This document shows, one piece after another, positions 43,501 through 56,300 of a stretch of DNA of 64,000 nucleotides. A program made the position numbers and the translations under genes. Origin of the DNA: Archilochus colubris (lineage: Eukaryota > Chordata > Aves > Apodiformes > Trochilidae); NCBI GenBank assembly GCA_023079485.1, contig CM041089.1:11609001-11673000 (forward strand), read 5' to 3'. The notes under the pieces are model-generated. The model ran no database searches. It was not told where the DNA came from and saw nothing but the letters and a program-made list of their open reading frames with translations. Numbering within the stretch: the first letter of the stretch is position 1; each line of letters opens with the position of its first letter.

Positions 43501-44235
43501 ATAGTTATTTACAGCAGCTGACACTCTGGCATTCTACACAGTAGAAGAGTCCAGGTGAAGAGTGACTATGAAGAATTCCTCTGCCAGTTTACTTGGCAGT
43601 AAGGATATTTTTCAAATCTTTTCCTTCAGTCAGGCTAGAAAACATTGGCCTTGCTTTTGAAACTGTCCCAAGTAAAGCAAGTTATATCAACTTGATACCC
43701 CTATCACACCTTAAGACATGGGCTCTGTTTTGCACCTATGCTGATCATCTTTAAAAAAAAAAAGTACTCTCTGAACATCAGAAATTGCCACGACAGCCAA
43801 ATCACTTAGGTCACCTGAAAATTTTACACTTAGATGGCATTAGACAAGGATGCTGTCTGCAATCTAATTTTTAAAAGAACCACAAAACAGAATTAAAAAC
43901 AGAATTAAAGGTCTACTTTTACTGAACAATGTTTATGGCATTTTCCTCTCAAATTATGATCCATGGTACCACAATAAATGATACAGGCTAAAGTAAGTAA
44001 TTTTAAAAAAAAGATATATCCCAGTAATCCCAAAATTAAAAAAAACCTGAGTGTATAGTCATGTACAACAAATTTTGGGAATTACCATTTTAAAAGTCTG
44101 GGAACCACTGCTGTAATGCATGATTACTACTTATAACTATCAAATTAGCAACCATGTGATGCAGAAGGTTACATAGTCCAAAATAAGCAAACACTTGAAA
44201 TGTGTCCGATAAAGAAAAAAGCAGATTATAGAAAC
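37531..44235. other. Intergenic spacer, part 3 (downstream of USH1C)
   Basis: AT-rich, with no recognised gene or RNA. A small CG-rich patch at 37551-37595 (GGTCCGGTTGGTACCGGATG) adjoins repeat copy B. If USH1C uses the donor at 44279, its final short exon would lie in this region, but I could not identify it. Confidence 0.55.
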
Positions 44236-44241
44236 TTTATT
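44236..44241 (-). terminator. Candidate polyadenylation signal AATAAA for USH1C
   Basis: AATAAA on the minus strand, 34 nt after the in-frame TAA at 44276-44278. It would end an unspliced USH1C transcript. Short A/T-rich hexamers are frequent by chance, so support is positional only. Confidence 0.4.
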
Positions 44242-44275
44242 GCTTTTAATCCCCAGAGAAAAAAAGTTTGTACAC

Positions 44276-44335
44276 TTACAGTTCATCATCATATTCCTTT
44301 GGAGGTGATGCAGCAATGACCAAGTCAATCCAATC
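44276..44335 (-). CDS. USH1C: USH1C last recognised exon (C-terminus, ...PPKEYDDEL)
   Basis: Encodes [19 protein letters not shown], the harmonin C-terminus. The last codons read GAA CTG TAA, and the same bases form a good donor (CT/gtaagt at 44279). The protein either stops at 44276-44278 or splices to a tiny further exon, as in mammals where the protein ends three residues later (TFF). A polyadenylation-type AATAAA follows at 44236-44241. If spliced, the exon is 44280-44335. Confidence 0.9.
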   Translation of the reverse strand, partial: DWIDLVIAASPPKEYDDEL

Positions 44336-47300
44336 CTGAAAAAGAAATGCTCAGTCAAACATGTGCTGCTAAACACTGATTTTAGAGATGGCTAGGGGAC
44401 CACCATGGAATATCAGAGAATCAGGAAGGCAGTCTGCTCCTGGAAAACCACAGGGAGCAGAAGAAAGAACTCTATTAAAGACTTCTATAGGAAGACCATT
44501 TAAAGATTTAGCTGTTTGATTTGTATCTTGAAATTAAAGAGAAATCTCCTGGTCTTGCAACACACTTTTAAAAATAATTATTCTAAAAATCATCCTATAC
44601 TTTGTCAGCAACTAATAGAGTTCCTCCTGAGACAATGCTCACTGTAACTGAAGTGCAGTGCTACCTATATATTAAGAAATCAGACAGGCTACTATAAAAT
44701 TCCAGTCAGCAGGCATGCAGTTTTCAATATTAGAGACTTTACAGATAAAAGTAGTATAAACAGAATGTACTGTGTTTAAATACCAATCTTGACACGAGGC
44801 TAAATGACACAGATTTTTCACAGCAAATTACATGCATGGTTTTCACAAATACTAATATCTTCTGTAGATTTCAGCTCACTTTGGTAGTCCATGGCATATC
44901 TGTTACTTTTGATGTTTGCAGCCTTGTTTTGGTGAGAATATATCATGAATGAAAAGTGTACTTCATGTGAGCATTGTAAGTATGATGATGAAGTATTCCA
45001 GGTTACTCACCCCACCCATGTTCCAAGCTTTTGCTAGAGTTGCCTGTGCTTCTGCCAGCCTGCTGTCAATTAATATCTTGCCATTTACAGCTAGTATTTC
45101 ATCCCCTTTCACTATGCCTCCTGGTGAAAAGACCAATAGAGTAAACATATATGTAATAAAAAAGCATTCTGTGCATCTCTTGTGTTCTGTATTACACAGT
45201 ACTGAACATAATGTCTTCACTGGGTGAAGGAAAGAAAGTTTGCTACAGGCAAAAGCCAAAGGAATATTTAGGCACGGAAAAACCACACTAATGACCAGTA
45301 AGAAACTGGTTCAATAAGATTTTCCATGGTAGCAGTTTGCCTGTCTGGGCAGTCCAACTATACAGCTCACAAACTGTGCCTCACTGTAGGCTGTTAGTAC
45401 CATGAAAATGGCAGCACAACTTGAAGAGCTGAAGGCTTAAGCAGAATTTGTGAAGGATTGCAGGGCTGTCATTCCTTTGCAAGAGCATGTGTAATGCTTA
45501 GTCCTTAGAACTGATTTTTACTTGATAGTCTGGAGTGAAGCAAAATCATCTAACTAGGACTGGATTTGAAGAGGGTAAAACAGATGGTAAAGAGGGCAGC
45601 CTTAGCTAGAAGAGCTCCTCCCAACAAAGAGAAACAGTGGACTTGAGAAATCAAGTGGCTGAGATGTTTTCACAGCAGGAGTGACCTGAAATTAAGTGCA
45701 GGTTGGGACAAGGTCAGCAAAGATAACATAAGGAGGTACTGGAATGTCCATCTACCTGGTCATTTCTAGAGTTCTCAAGGAAAGGATGAGATACTGGTCA
45801 TCAGGAGAAAGCCTGGATGTGTCAGTATGCATGTTCTTGTGCCTTCCAGAGAGCTAAGCTGTTAGCCAGAAGGATCTGGCCTTTAGTGAGACTTTGGGAG
45901 TAAAGACAGATGTTTTACAAAAAGAATCAATGCTGAAAGTAGCTTTAAGAACAAACCTAAGCAGTGTACTGTAGTGTCACAGTCAGGTAATTGCTTTGCA
46001 CATGGAATTAATACAAATGTCATTGCTTGGAAATGATGAAATGGTGGAGATTGCATTCTGCTTTCCTTAATTAACAGAATACACCAGAGAATCAAGTGCG
46101 TTTTTTTGTTGATTTTGGTTTGTTTGGCTTTTCTTTTTTAATATCACACTGGGAAAATGATACTGTCTGTGTTACAGAAAATTCTGTAATGATAAAAATA
46201 TAGCAGCAGCAACAATTTCTTCCTAAACATTATTTTAAAATTTTACATAAATATTCACTTAAGCACCACCCTTCAAACCATGAGCTTCCTTCCGAGTTGC
46301 CCTTGGAGCTAAGGCAGAACTTGGCTGCCTTGGATATTCTAAGTGTCCTTCTCAGTGCTAGGCACAGCTATGAAGTCAGCTACAACTCTCAGCCTGTGTA
46401 AGGAGTGACTTTGCAGCAGCTCCAGTTCCTCACTGTTACTCACCATGTTTGTCTGCAGCACCCCCCTCGTAGATGGCAGACACAACAATCTTTCCAATGG
46501 GAGAATCAATTCCTCCCTCGACTGCAAGGTCTAATGATCCTTCCTATTAAAAAAAAAACCTCAGGTCAGAAAAGGCTGTTAATTTTTCTGTCAACAGGAG
46601 CTTAGTCTTCCCTTCTTCCTAGTGAATGAGACTATATGAAATGCTTACATCAACCCTTTAAATAACAATCAAATAATATAGTAATTACCTTTTTAATCCG
46701 CAGTAGTCGTACATCTTTTCCCATAATCTGCTCTGGGGTGAACTATGAAAAAATAATGATTAATCATATCCACACCTTGGAAACACAAAACAGTTTGGCA
46801 GATCTATGGAGTTTATGGGAGAAAAGGGGCCTTTCCCTCCTTCAGAATAGTGTTGGGGGAATATCAGAACATCAGACCCTCCTGTCTTGTAAGAATGCTC
46901 CCTTTCAACATGACTAGACAAGAGAAACCCACATGCCCCAGCAAAACAACAAGCAAGAACCTTTCCCAGCCTTCCAAATCAATGACTTTTTTTTTTTTGA
47001 CAGTGTATTTCATATTAAACAGTGATACATACTTGAATTCTCTCCTTACCATTGAATATGGATCAAAATCTTCCACATATTTCTGGAAGCCCTGAGAATA
47101 AAACAATACTGAATTGTAAAAACATCAGGCTCATGCACACTCTGAACAAACTCCATTTTATTTACTAGTGAGAGAATATATAATTCTGTGAGCTATGAGA
47201 GAAGACAAAGTGGAGAAAAGCACAGAAAGACAGCAGACAATCCATCCTGACAGTCAGAAGACATTCCAAAACCTTCAGACAGAGCAGCAGTTTTAGCTGG

Positions 47301-50300
47301 TCATACTGTGGAGCAGGTTTTGAGAACCAGTTTAGCACTCTGTCATCTCTGCAGTTCTTCTCTATACCTGACAGAACACAAACAAATCTTGAAAACATGG
47401 GCAGGTATGTTCTGTCACACTCTCCTGAGCAACACTTCTAGGGACTATCACCAGGCTGGGCACTATCTAACACAGCCAGAAGTGACAGGCTCCAATTCAC
47501 CTGTCAGCAACACTACTCCTCAGTGTCTGGGTTGTAGAACCCTCTTACAGTTCCCCTCTCTCCTCCTTCCCATGGAATTTCAGCGTGTTGGCTCTATACC
47601 ACAAGCAAACATAGGAAAACAGCCAATTTTGTTTTAATATGGTTCCATGGAGGACTTAAAATTTTGGCATGAGTGTCTGAATTGGGGAAGACAGTATTGC
47701 AGTTCAGTAGAGCAAGATTTGAGCTTTGAGGAGACTTAGACCTTCTTAAAACTTCAAAACATAGTGTACAACTTATGGCAGACCAACATTGCATGGAAAA
47801 AGCAGGAGTTACCTTTTCTGCAAAGATGAGAATTCCTGAGTCAGCAATCAGGAATCAATGGCTTGTGTTTTTTGAGGAGGATTATTAGTAGCTACAAGCT
47901 GAAACTGTTGGGCAATGCTGGCAATTGAGAAAAACTGCACTTATCCTGCATGTTTAACTATGAACTTCAGATCTTTATATATATATATGTGTGTATATAT
48001 ATATATATATAAATACATATTTCCCTAAAAAAATATAAAATTCACATTTTTCAAACAGGAATGAGATGTCATTTAGCACTTGAATTGGTATGGGCTGCAT
48101 TACATTTTTTAGCTGCTAACTTTGAAGATCTAAATAAATGGCAATTTGATCACAGACTTCAGTAAGGGTAAAACTTCATCTTGGGCAGGAAAAATCCAAT
48201 CATTCATTCATTTACAATGTGTATTATATTGTGAATAGCTTTCCTAAGATTGTAAGAGAAAGACTTCACAATCATAGCTACCTAATAGTTTGAAAGCTGA
48301 ATTTGTCTTGACCTTTGAATCATGGCTGAAGTAGACATCTATGATCTTGGAGCAAGAAACCTAGAGGAAAGGACTTCAGCCTCAGCCAAGTCACAAATTC
48401 ATTATGTAATCTAAAGGAAATCATTGAACTCTCTCTGTCCCAGGTCACCATCATGAAAAACAGATGTTGCTCTTGAAGACAGTTTTCCTGGGAAAATAAT
48501 TTTTAACAGCAAAAAAGATCTCTAGAGCCTGTAACAAAAAAACCTGCAAGCAAAGAAGTGATGTACAAATCTCAAAGATGATGTACAAACACAGCTATGA
48601 TACACTGAAGACATCCACTGAACTGTAATACAGATTCAGAAATGGGCACCACAAACTTGGAGAGCAGAAGATGCACTCCACATCTAAGCAGGCAACACTA
48701 AGGGGAAACCACAACCTACCCTCCCACTACTCAAGATATCTCAAGAAAAAAAGTTAGGACCATTTTAATCCTTTCTTGACTTCAAAAAACATTCATAGTG
48801 CTGGATAAAAGTATAATCTGGACCACTAAAATGCTTGAATGCAGTGAAACAAGTATTTGTCTAGATTTCCAGATGCAAGGTAAAATTATTACTTGAGGAA
48901 AAACACAACTCCAAACCAAAACACAAGCACCTAAGCCAATGGTGCTGCTCACTGAAGTTTCTAGCACCAAAAGTCAATTGCAATTGAGGCCTGACCAAAA
49001 CAATGACAAAAGAATTGAGAAAAAAAGAATTGAAAGAGAAACCAGATATAACAAATTTTTTCCTAAACCTATATTTGTTGAGAACATAACTGTTCAAATA
49101 CACAGAATATACTAGCATCCCATGGCAACAAACAATATCAAAGTTTGATTTATCTCAGTCAAATTCAGTTTTCCCACCTAGATCAAAATTGAAAATGATA
49201 AAAAGAAGAAAAAATTCATTATTAATCTTAATGGTTTAGCACTCAAAAGCTCACACTGAGCTCACAACTGCACACCAACATCATATAGCATTGCAATGGA
49301 TCTAACTTCAAAGGCGTGTTGAACACGAAGTGGCACATTTAACAGCAGAAGATTTATGTACAAAGCTCATTTCTTCAAGGAACCATCTGTTGAACCATCA
49401 GTCACCCAAATAAGACAAAAAAACATCACTAACACAGAGGAAACCAGTAAGGAAAAGAGCAGAAAAATCCTACACACTAAAGAAAGGTTATGTTATATGA
49501 TTAAGTGTTTTCCAACACTAGTTCCTCTGATTTTCTACTAATAACTGTGTTATCATAATAGCTCTACTTATTAAACTGAGAATTTCATTTTTTTTTACTG
49601 ACAGCACAGCAACTAGAGACTAAATTAAACAAGGAAACCTTAGGTACATATTACAAATATAAACATTTGCCAGTATCAGGCCAGTTACAATGTTCAACTC
49701 TCTTAAAGATTTCAATAACATATGAATAGGGGCAGATGGTTGAAAATGAACTATTTGCTATCCTCTCCTTCATCTGTCTAGACTTCATCAGCAGGAGCCA
49801 CAGGCACACACACTGTAAGACTACACAGACTTCCAATTTTCATGCACTGGGGCTGTCTTGCATCCTCAGTTTTAGACACAGAGCAACAGGATTAGATAGG
49901 ACAGTTTTAAATGTATGATCAGTCAAGAAAAGAGGTACCACACAAAACATGGAAAATGTTATTTTACTTGTTTTTTGTTAGATCTAAATGATGAATTGTA
50001 AACCACCATCCTTTTAAACATCTCCTGTGGCTGCAAAAGAAAGAAAATTGCCAAACCAGATATTAGCTTTTTGCTGTAAATAAGTATCACCTACTCACAA
50101 ATAATATCCCTGGGTTTTTTGCTCTTCTACAGACTGAGTCATTGTTTGCTTGCTCATTACTTAGAGCATTTCAAAATGAGAGAAGACACAGTGAAAAAGT
50201 ACTGAATACAAAAAGGAAAGATTGTAGAGAAACTACATAAACACTGCACATTTCCATACCACAATTTTCTTACAAATATATTCCATGAATTTTTATCCCT

Positions 50301-53300
50301 GTATTCTACAGAACAGTGCTGGGGTCTCTGCTATGATTTTTGAAAAGCTGAAAAAAACATGGACAAAGAGCTAGACAAATAATTTCCAAAATACTGGGAA
50401 GTCACATTAAGTACATACTATCCATTTAAGATTTGCTCTCCTACCAGGGATTTCCTGTACTGAAAGGTGAATTGCATTAAATTCCTCATCAAGTTGATAA
50501 AACTAAAGAAAAGATGTGTATTTGGGCTAATGGACAAAGATGCAATTACCTAAACATCAATTAGTAGTACAGGTTCTAATTAAAGAATAATGCCTCCTAA
50601 ATTTAACTGACTTATTTCTGTTTTGTTTCAATACTGTGTAAGATCTAGCAAGACAAGAAATAGAGCAGAAAAAGATTTGCCTTTGGTGATACTTCCCTTT
50701 ATTAAGGGAGGCTGAATCAGTCCTGTATCTGAAGCACTGACTTAAAGAACCCCTCTCAAACAAAATAACACATTCTTACCCCATAAATCCAACTATAACA
50801 CACACTTCTGGATACAGGTGGGTACCTGCTTCTCTGCTTGGCCATACAATGGCCTTTTCATTTTTTAACAGAAGTAGCCTGCCTCTACTTCAGCATCCAT
50901 GCAACTCTAAATCCCCTACTGTGACTTCATTGCAGTGAGGATGAATATTCTGACTACATTAACTGTGTGACATTAGGTCACAAATGGAAGCAAGAGGTAA
51001 TAGGTCTAAAAAACCAATTTCTAGACTGACATTTCTCTCAAAGTCCTATCAGAATACTGCTTCCACTGAAACTGTGATCTTCAAACTAATATAAAGCAGT
51101 TATGGGGATGAAGATGATTGGCATCTGAAATATTTTAGCAGACTTGTGATTTGGAAAATGTGCATGCATGCATAACAAATCCTAAGAAATTTCCCTAGGG
51201 AGATGAATATTATGGCCCATTTCTCAAACTAATTGTGAGGAGTCAGTACAAGGAGTAAATAAGAAAGCAGCATTTTCAATCTGCATGAAGAATGACTGAT
51301 CACACATAAGGGCAGTATCAGTTTTGCCATCTAGTTTGTATTTGCACACCAGGTATTTTTTTTTCAAGAGCTGATTTATATTAACTGCAGGTTATGATTT
51401 TACTCTGTTCATTCCTCTAAGGATTTACATACTGCCTAGAGATGCTGAAATACTGAACACAATCAAAATTAAAGCTCCAATGAATACAAGTGAAAGAAAT
51501 ATCTACACTAGTGTAATTTACATTTAATTTTAGCTCATGTACCTGCCTTCTCTTTCACAACTTATAAAACCTGCTTTTATTTATCAAGTTAATCCATTTA
51601 TAATATAGAACTTAATACAACTATATAATTGGGAAAACTGGTTACCAGTTATCACTTAAATTTGGCCAAGCTTTAACTGGGAAAATGAATGAGATTATAT
51701 TGTTGTAATTTTCTGTTTTAATGGTTTAGATACATTGTACTTCAATTGAAGACAGACTAATATTGAGGGCTGTTATTTGAGTTATCACCTGTAAGGGCAG
51801 TTTGTGGCTTTTTCCAGTTACCCTTGCTTCATCTTCCCTCATGCAGTAACACTGCATGACCAGCACATTGCATTTTAAGATAGGAAAATATGTATCTTTT
51901 TCTGGAAATGAAATGATTAGGTGTACATCTACGTTTCAAATATGTTCATTGCTATTTACAAAGGATAAACACAATGTAATTAATGTCCACTATCTCATTA
52001 CTGACAGATGAATTCAGGTTTTTAAAAAATAAAACCCAGCATGTGAATAAACGAAAAATAAAAACCTATAGAGCCTAAGGCTGGAATTGCACACCCCAGT
52101 ACAAAAATTGTCACTGAAAATGACTTTCAGATCACAAGGGAAAAAAAAAAAAAATTAAGAAATACCCTTTTGTACTCGCCATTACTTATTGCTTGAAAAT
52201 CTACAGGAATTTTAGTTAGCAGGAAACAAGACAATCACTGATGCTTTGAGGACAAGTAAAAAATGAATCCCATAGTACACTTGGAAAAAGGACATTAAAA
52301 AGCTTACCAGGGCCTCTGATTTGATTGTTGGCCTGACCACAAAGTTTGGGTCAGGATGCAACATGACAGGTTTAGAGACTACTGGTACACCTGGGTGTCG
52401 TTGGGTTGGTGGACTTGGAGCAAGTTGCTATGGAGTAATGTAAAAAAAATTACAATTCACAAAGTAATTTGTGTAAATCCATATTTTTTTTTTGAGATGC
52501 CTCAATTCAAGTAGTTTATAGTTAAGAATTTAATTTCACTAATACAACAAAAGGCTTACAGAATTATTTTAAGACTTACAAAATCAACAAACTTAAATAA
52601 TTTCTCTTGAATCCAAATAGTAACTTCTCCCCCTAAAATCTGGCTTTACCAGCAAGGTTACAGAAGAAAAGAACAAAACCAAAACAAAACCCAAAAACCT
52701 TTCTTGCTTTGGTATTTATTCCATAAAGGAACTGAACTGAGAAACTATAGAAAAAAATGCTGAAGTTGAGTGTAAGAACATAGTGGACCTAAAAAGAGAT
52801 TTTAACTCAGTTTGGCTAAATAGATCTTGTAAGATGAAATTCACCAGGACTCCAGCTTTCCATAAAGAATTTCAAGTTGCTTCATCTTGACTTAAAGTCA
52901 AAGGTTACTCACACTAATTACCTCCCCTTGTCTCTACAGATACCCAGAGACATTGGAGAACTGATCATCCAGCACGTACTAACCCAGTTGTAGGCTTCTT
53001 ACTCAAAACTCCCACTGATGTCAAACACAGTTCAAAACTGAGCCCTCTGGCTTTGGTTTCTGACTTAACCCCAGCAGCAACAGACTTAACCCTCAGTACA
53101 GTCTTGTTAAAGTTTCTCATAGAAAATGTAATGTACTGCAGATATCATTCATCTAGTACAAGCTGTCTCCTCTGAAGTTATTTGAGTTGCTTCCAGCACA
53201 CTGGCTAAGCCACTTTTCTTATTCTTTAATTGGGGAATTTTGGGGGTAAGCTTCCTTTTTTTTTAGTTATTTAAGAAAAAAGTTTTGGAACCAGCTGTTG

Positions 53301-56300
53301 ATATTCCTCAACTAACACTGATTTACATACCAAAAATATATTCTAATGTTAAGCATTTTGATCTTAGAAGAAACAGCAGGTCCAAAGATACCAACTTGTC
53401 AGAGCTGCACTGGAACTGAATTATTTCTTCTGAAACTGCATAATCTAGAGAGAGACTTTTCTAGAGTGCCTTGGATTGGGGAACCTGACATCTGCCTGTC
53501 CTGAATCAGAACCAGTGCAAAGAGTTATAAAACAAATGTTGCTTCTTCTGAGTAGAAAAATTGCTTCTTAGCACCCACTGTATTAAAAATACATTCATGT
53601 TCTGTCTCAACAGAACAAAGTATATGCTCCATGATATACAGAACATGTAAACATGGACTCTATGTCACCAAAGTGTTGAAATAAGTCCTCAAAGTCATTT
53701 CCACTACTGAATTTAGGCATCTTGAAACACAGCAATGGATCCATGCACATGAAAAAGTGCTGAATTTTTAATAAATAATTCATGCAGAGTCACTAGCATT
53801 ACAGGGGACACTGGTAAAACTACATTCATTATTAATAGTACATAACATACCAGGGGATTGCTTGAGGCTGAAGGGACTTTGCCGACGTGGGAGGTGTTTC
53901 TTACAACCTAAACAGTAACAGACTTAGTACCAGATTTCTAAAAAGTATAGAGCTAATATTTACTTTGAGAATCAGATCCATTTACACCAGATATTTTAAT
54001 AGTTGTCAATGTATTTCCCAGTATTTCTTTCCTTTTGTCAGACATTTGCTCAAGCTGAATTTAAAATTAAATGATCTGGGGGGAGAAAACCCCCCCAAAT
54101 TAGCAAGAGAAGACTTACAAGCTTGGGTAGTATTAGAAAAGTACACTTATGGGACAAGAGTTGTCTTGTATTTGGCTTTAGCAAGCATAAGCACAAAATC
54201 TTTCATGCCTGAAATCAAATAAATGCACCACTTCTGCTTCTTTGTGGTGTTAAAAAACACTTTTTAAAAAGCAACAGGGATAAATTGACCAGATTGATTT
54301 TTCCTCCATTTCTGAAGCTACATGAGGAATACTGGGATATCTACTTATAAACAAAGTATTAATATGGAGCAAAAACTGCTAAGAGCTTAGTTCTTTTCTA
54401 ATATACACTAACAATATTAAGTGAAAACTGACTTATTTTTGAAGGCTAAGTTATTTTTATTGTTGTTACCTGATGTATTTTTTTATTATTAACCATTTGT
54501 CTCTAACATATCTAGAAATTAAAAACTCCCATATATATATATATTGGAAGACACAAGTTTAGGGTCAGATCCAGTATGGCAGTTCCTATATTACTTCTTT
54601 TATCTGAATATTTTTATTAGCGTTAAGAGAATGTATTTCTCCTCTGAGTGCTGGTATCTTGTACACCTGAGTCACTTCACATAATTTTTATTTTATTACT
54701 TAGGTAATCTATTATTCAGAAGAACATCTAACACCCCAGTTTCAGTGGATCTACGATATTCTTATAATTTCCAACATGCAAAACACATAGATCAAGCACT
54801 ATCAAGGGTCTACTGAACCAAGAGATTCATAGCTTGCATTAGGGCAATTATTCACACAGAAATAACATGCCAGGTTCCCCTGAGAAGTGCTTAACTCACA
54901 AATCCTTTTGCACCCCAATCAGAATCATGCAAATACAAAACCTAGCTCAAGTAAACATGCAAAAAACCAATTTTAAAGTTTAAAAATTAAAATGAACAAT
55001 GCAGTCAGTCAATCCATGCAGAAAACTGTAGGAAAAAAGTGACCATATGGGATCTTCTTTGAAATAAGTTGTGTTTTGCCACAAAAACAAGTACATGAGT
55101 ACCACTGCTGTGCCATTTCTATCCTAGAATGATATCTGGTCCAAGATTTCTTATACTTGATCTTCTGGACTGAGATTGTAATAAGAAGAAGGTTTAAATG
55201 TTTTTTCAAAGAAATTCCTAGCTTCTGTCAACCATGATTACCAACCATGATAAATGAACCAGCTGTTCATTTCGAGCTATTTCACTGGCAATTTACACCC
55301 TGCTGATGTTTTAAAAGGTTGAGCTTCTAAATTTAAACCAATTTTCTTTGTACACTCTTCTCAACTAACATTGCAACTTGGCAATATATTTAAAACACTT
55401 TCACAAAATATTTTTCACTACACAGATGTTTTTATCAAAGTTAGTTACCGAGTTAAATTCGCTGCCTGCCATAGCTTTTTAAAACCATCTTTAAACACTC
55501 AAGTCTAAATTTTGTCTTTTTAACTGATACATTCTGCCCAAGATACTTACATGTGGCAGGGTTACAGCATACCTAGGAAGGAGACAGAAAATCCCTCTTG
55601 ACTTAAATTAAAAAAAAACTTAAAATACCTCCAGACTGCATTCGCCAGTCTGACATCATGACACCATCTCTGGCTTTCTTTTTACATTGCATGTGACAGA
55701 TGGTTGGATGCAGTGGATAAAGTGGGTGAAGGAGCAGGGAAGGGAGGCCAGGCAGGGGAATGGTAAAGGCTCATGCATCCAAACAGATCATGAGGTCACC
55801 TGGGAAGCTGGTGGGACTGCAAGGGCTGGACCTCTTGGTAGTGGAACATTTGATGTAGGAAGTGGATGAGCTGATGAAGCTGGAGTAACAGTGGGAGGTG
55901 GTGGAGGAGGAGGTGGTGGTGCCACACGTGGTTTAGGCTTGTCAACTTCATCTAAGTTTATATCATCAAGATCTGTGGTATGAAGCTGCAGGCCACCAGC
56001 AAAACGCCGCATTGAGGTGGCAGAAGGAGAAGCAGAAGGACGTCCACTTGCCAACTACGTTCAAGAGAACAGAAATCTGTCTTAACAGTTCATCTGCCTG
56101 CAACAGCTCTGAAGAAATTAATGGCAAACGCTAGAACATCACTCAACCTAACTGCTCCTCCACAGGAAGGTTTTTGTTTCTCCCACACAGAAGAAACGTT
56201 TTCTCCAAAAGCCTTTTCAAAAACACTCCTTGGGATTCCAGTTTAGAAAGAAAACTGGAGTGCTGAGACAGGAAGCCTTAATTATTGGGGCAGGGGGGAC

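Larger units (their letters stand above)
44336..52307 (-). other. USH1C introns between the last exons
   Basis: Introns between 44336 and 52307 contain a TA-rich microsatellite (47975-48012) and homopolymer tracts (for example T at 46988-46999). No further exon keeps phase, no RNA gene is recognised, and no classifiable transposon is evident. Confidence 0.6.
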
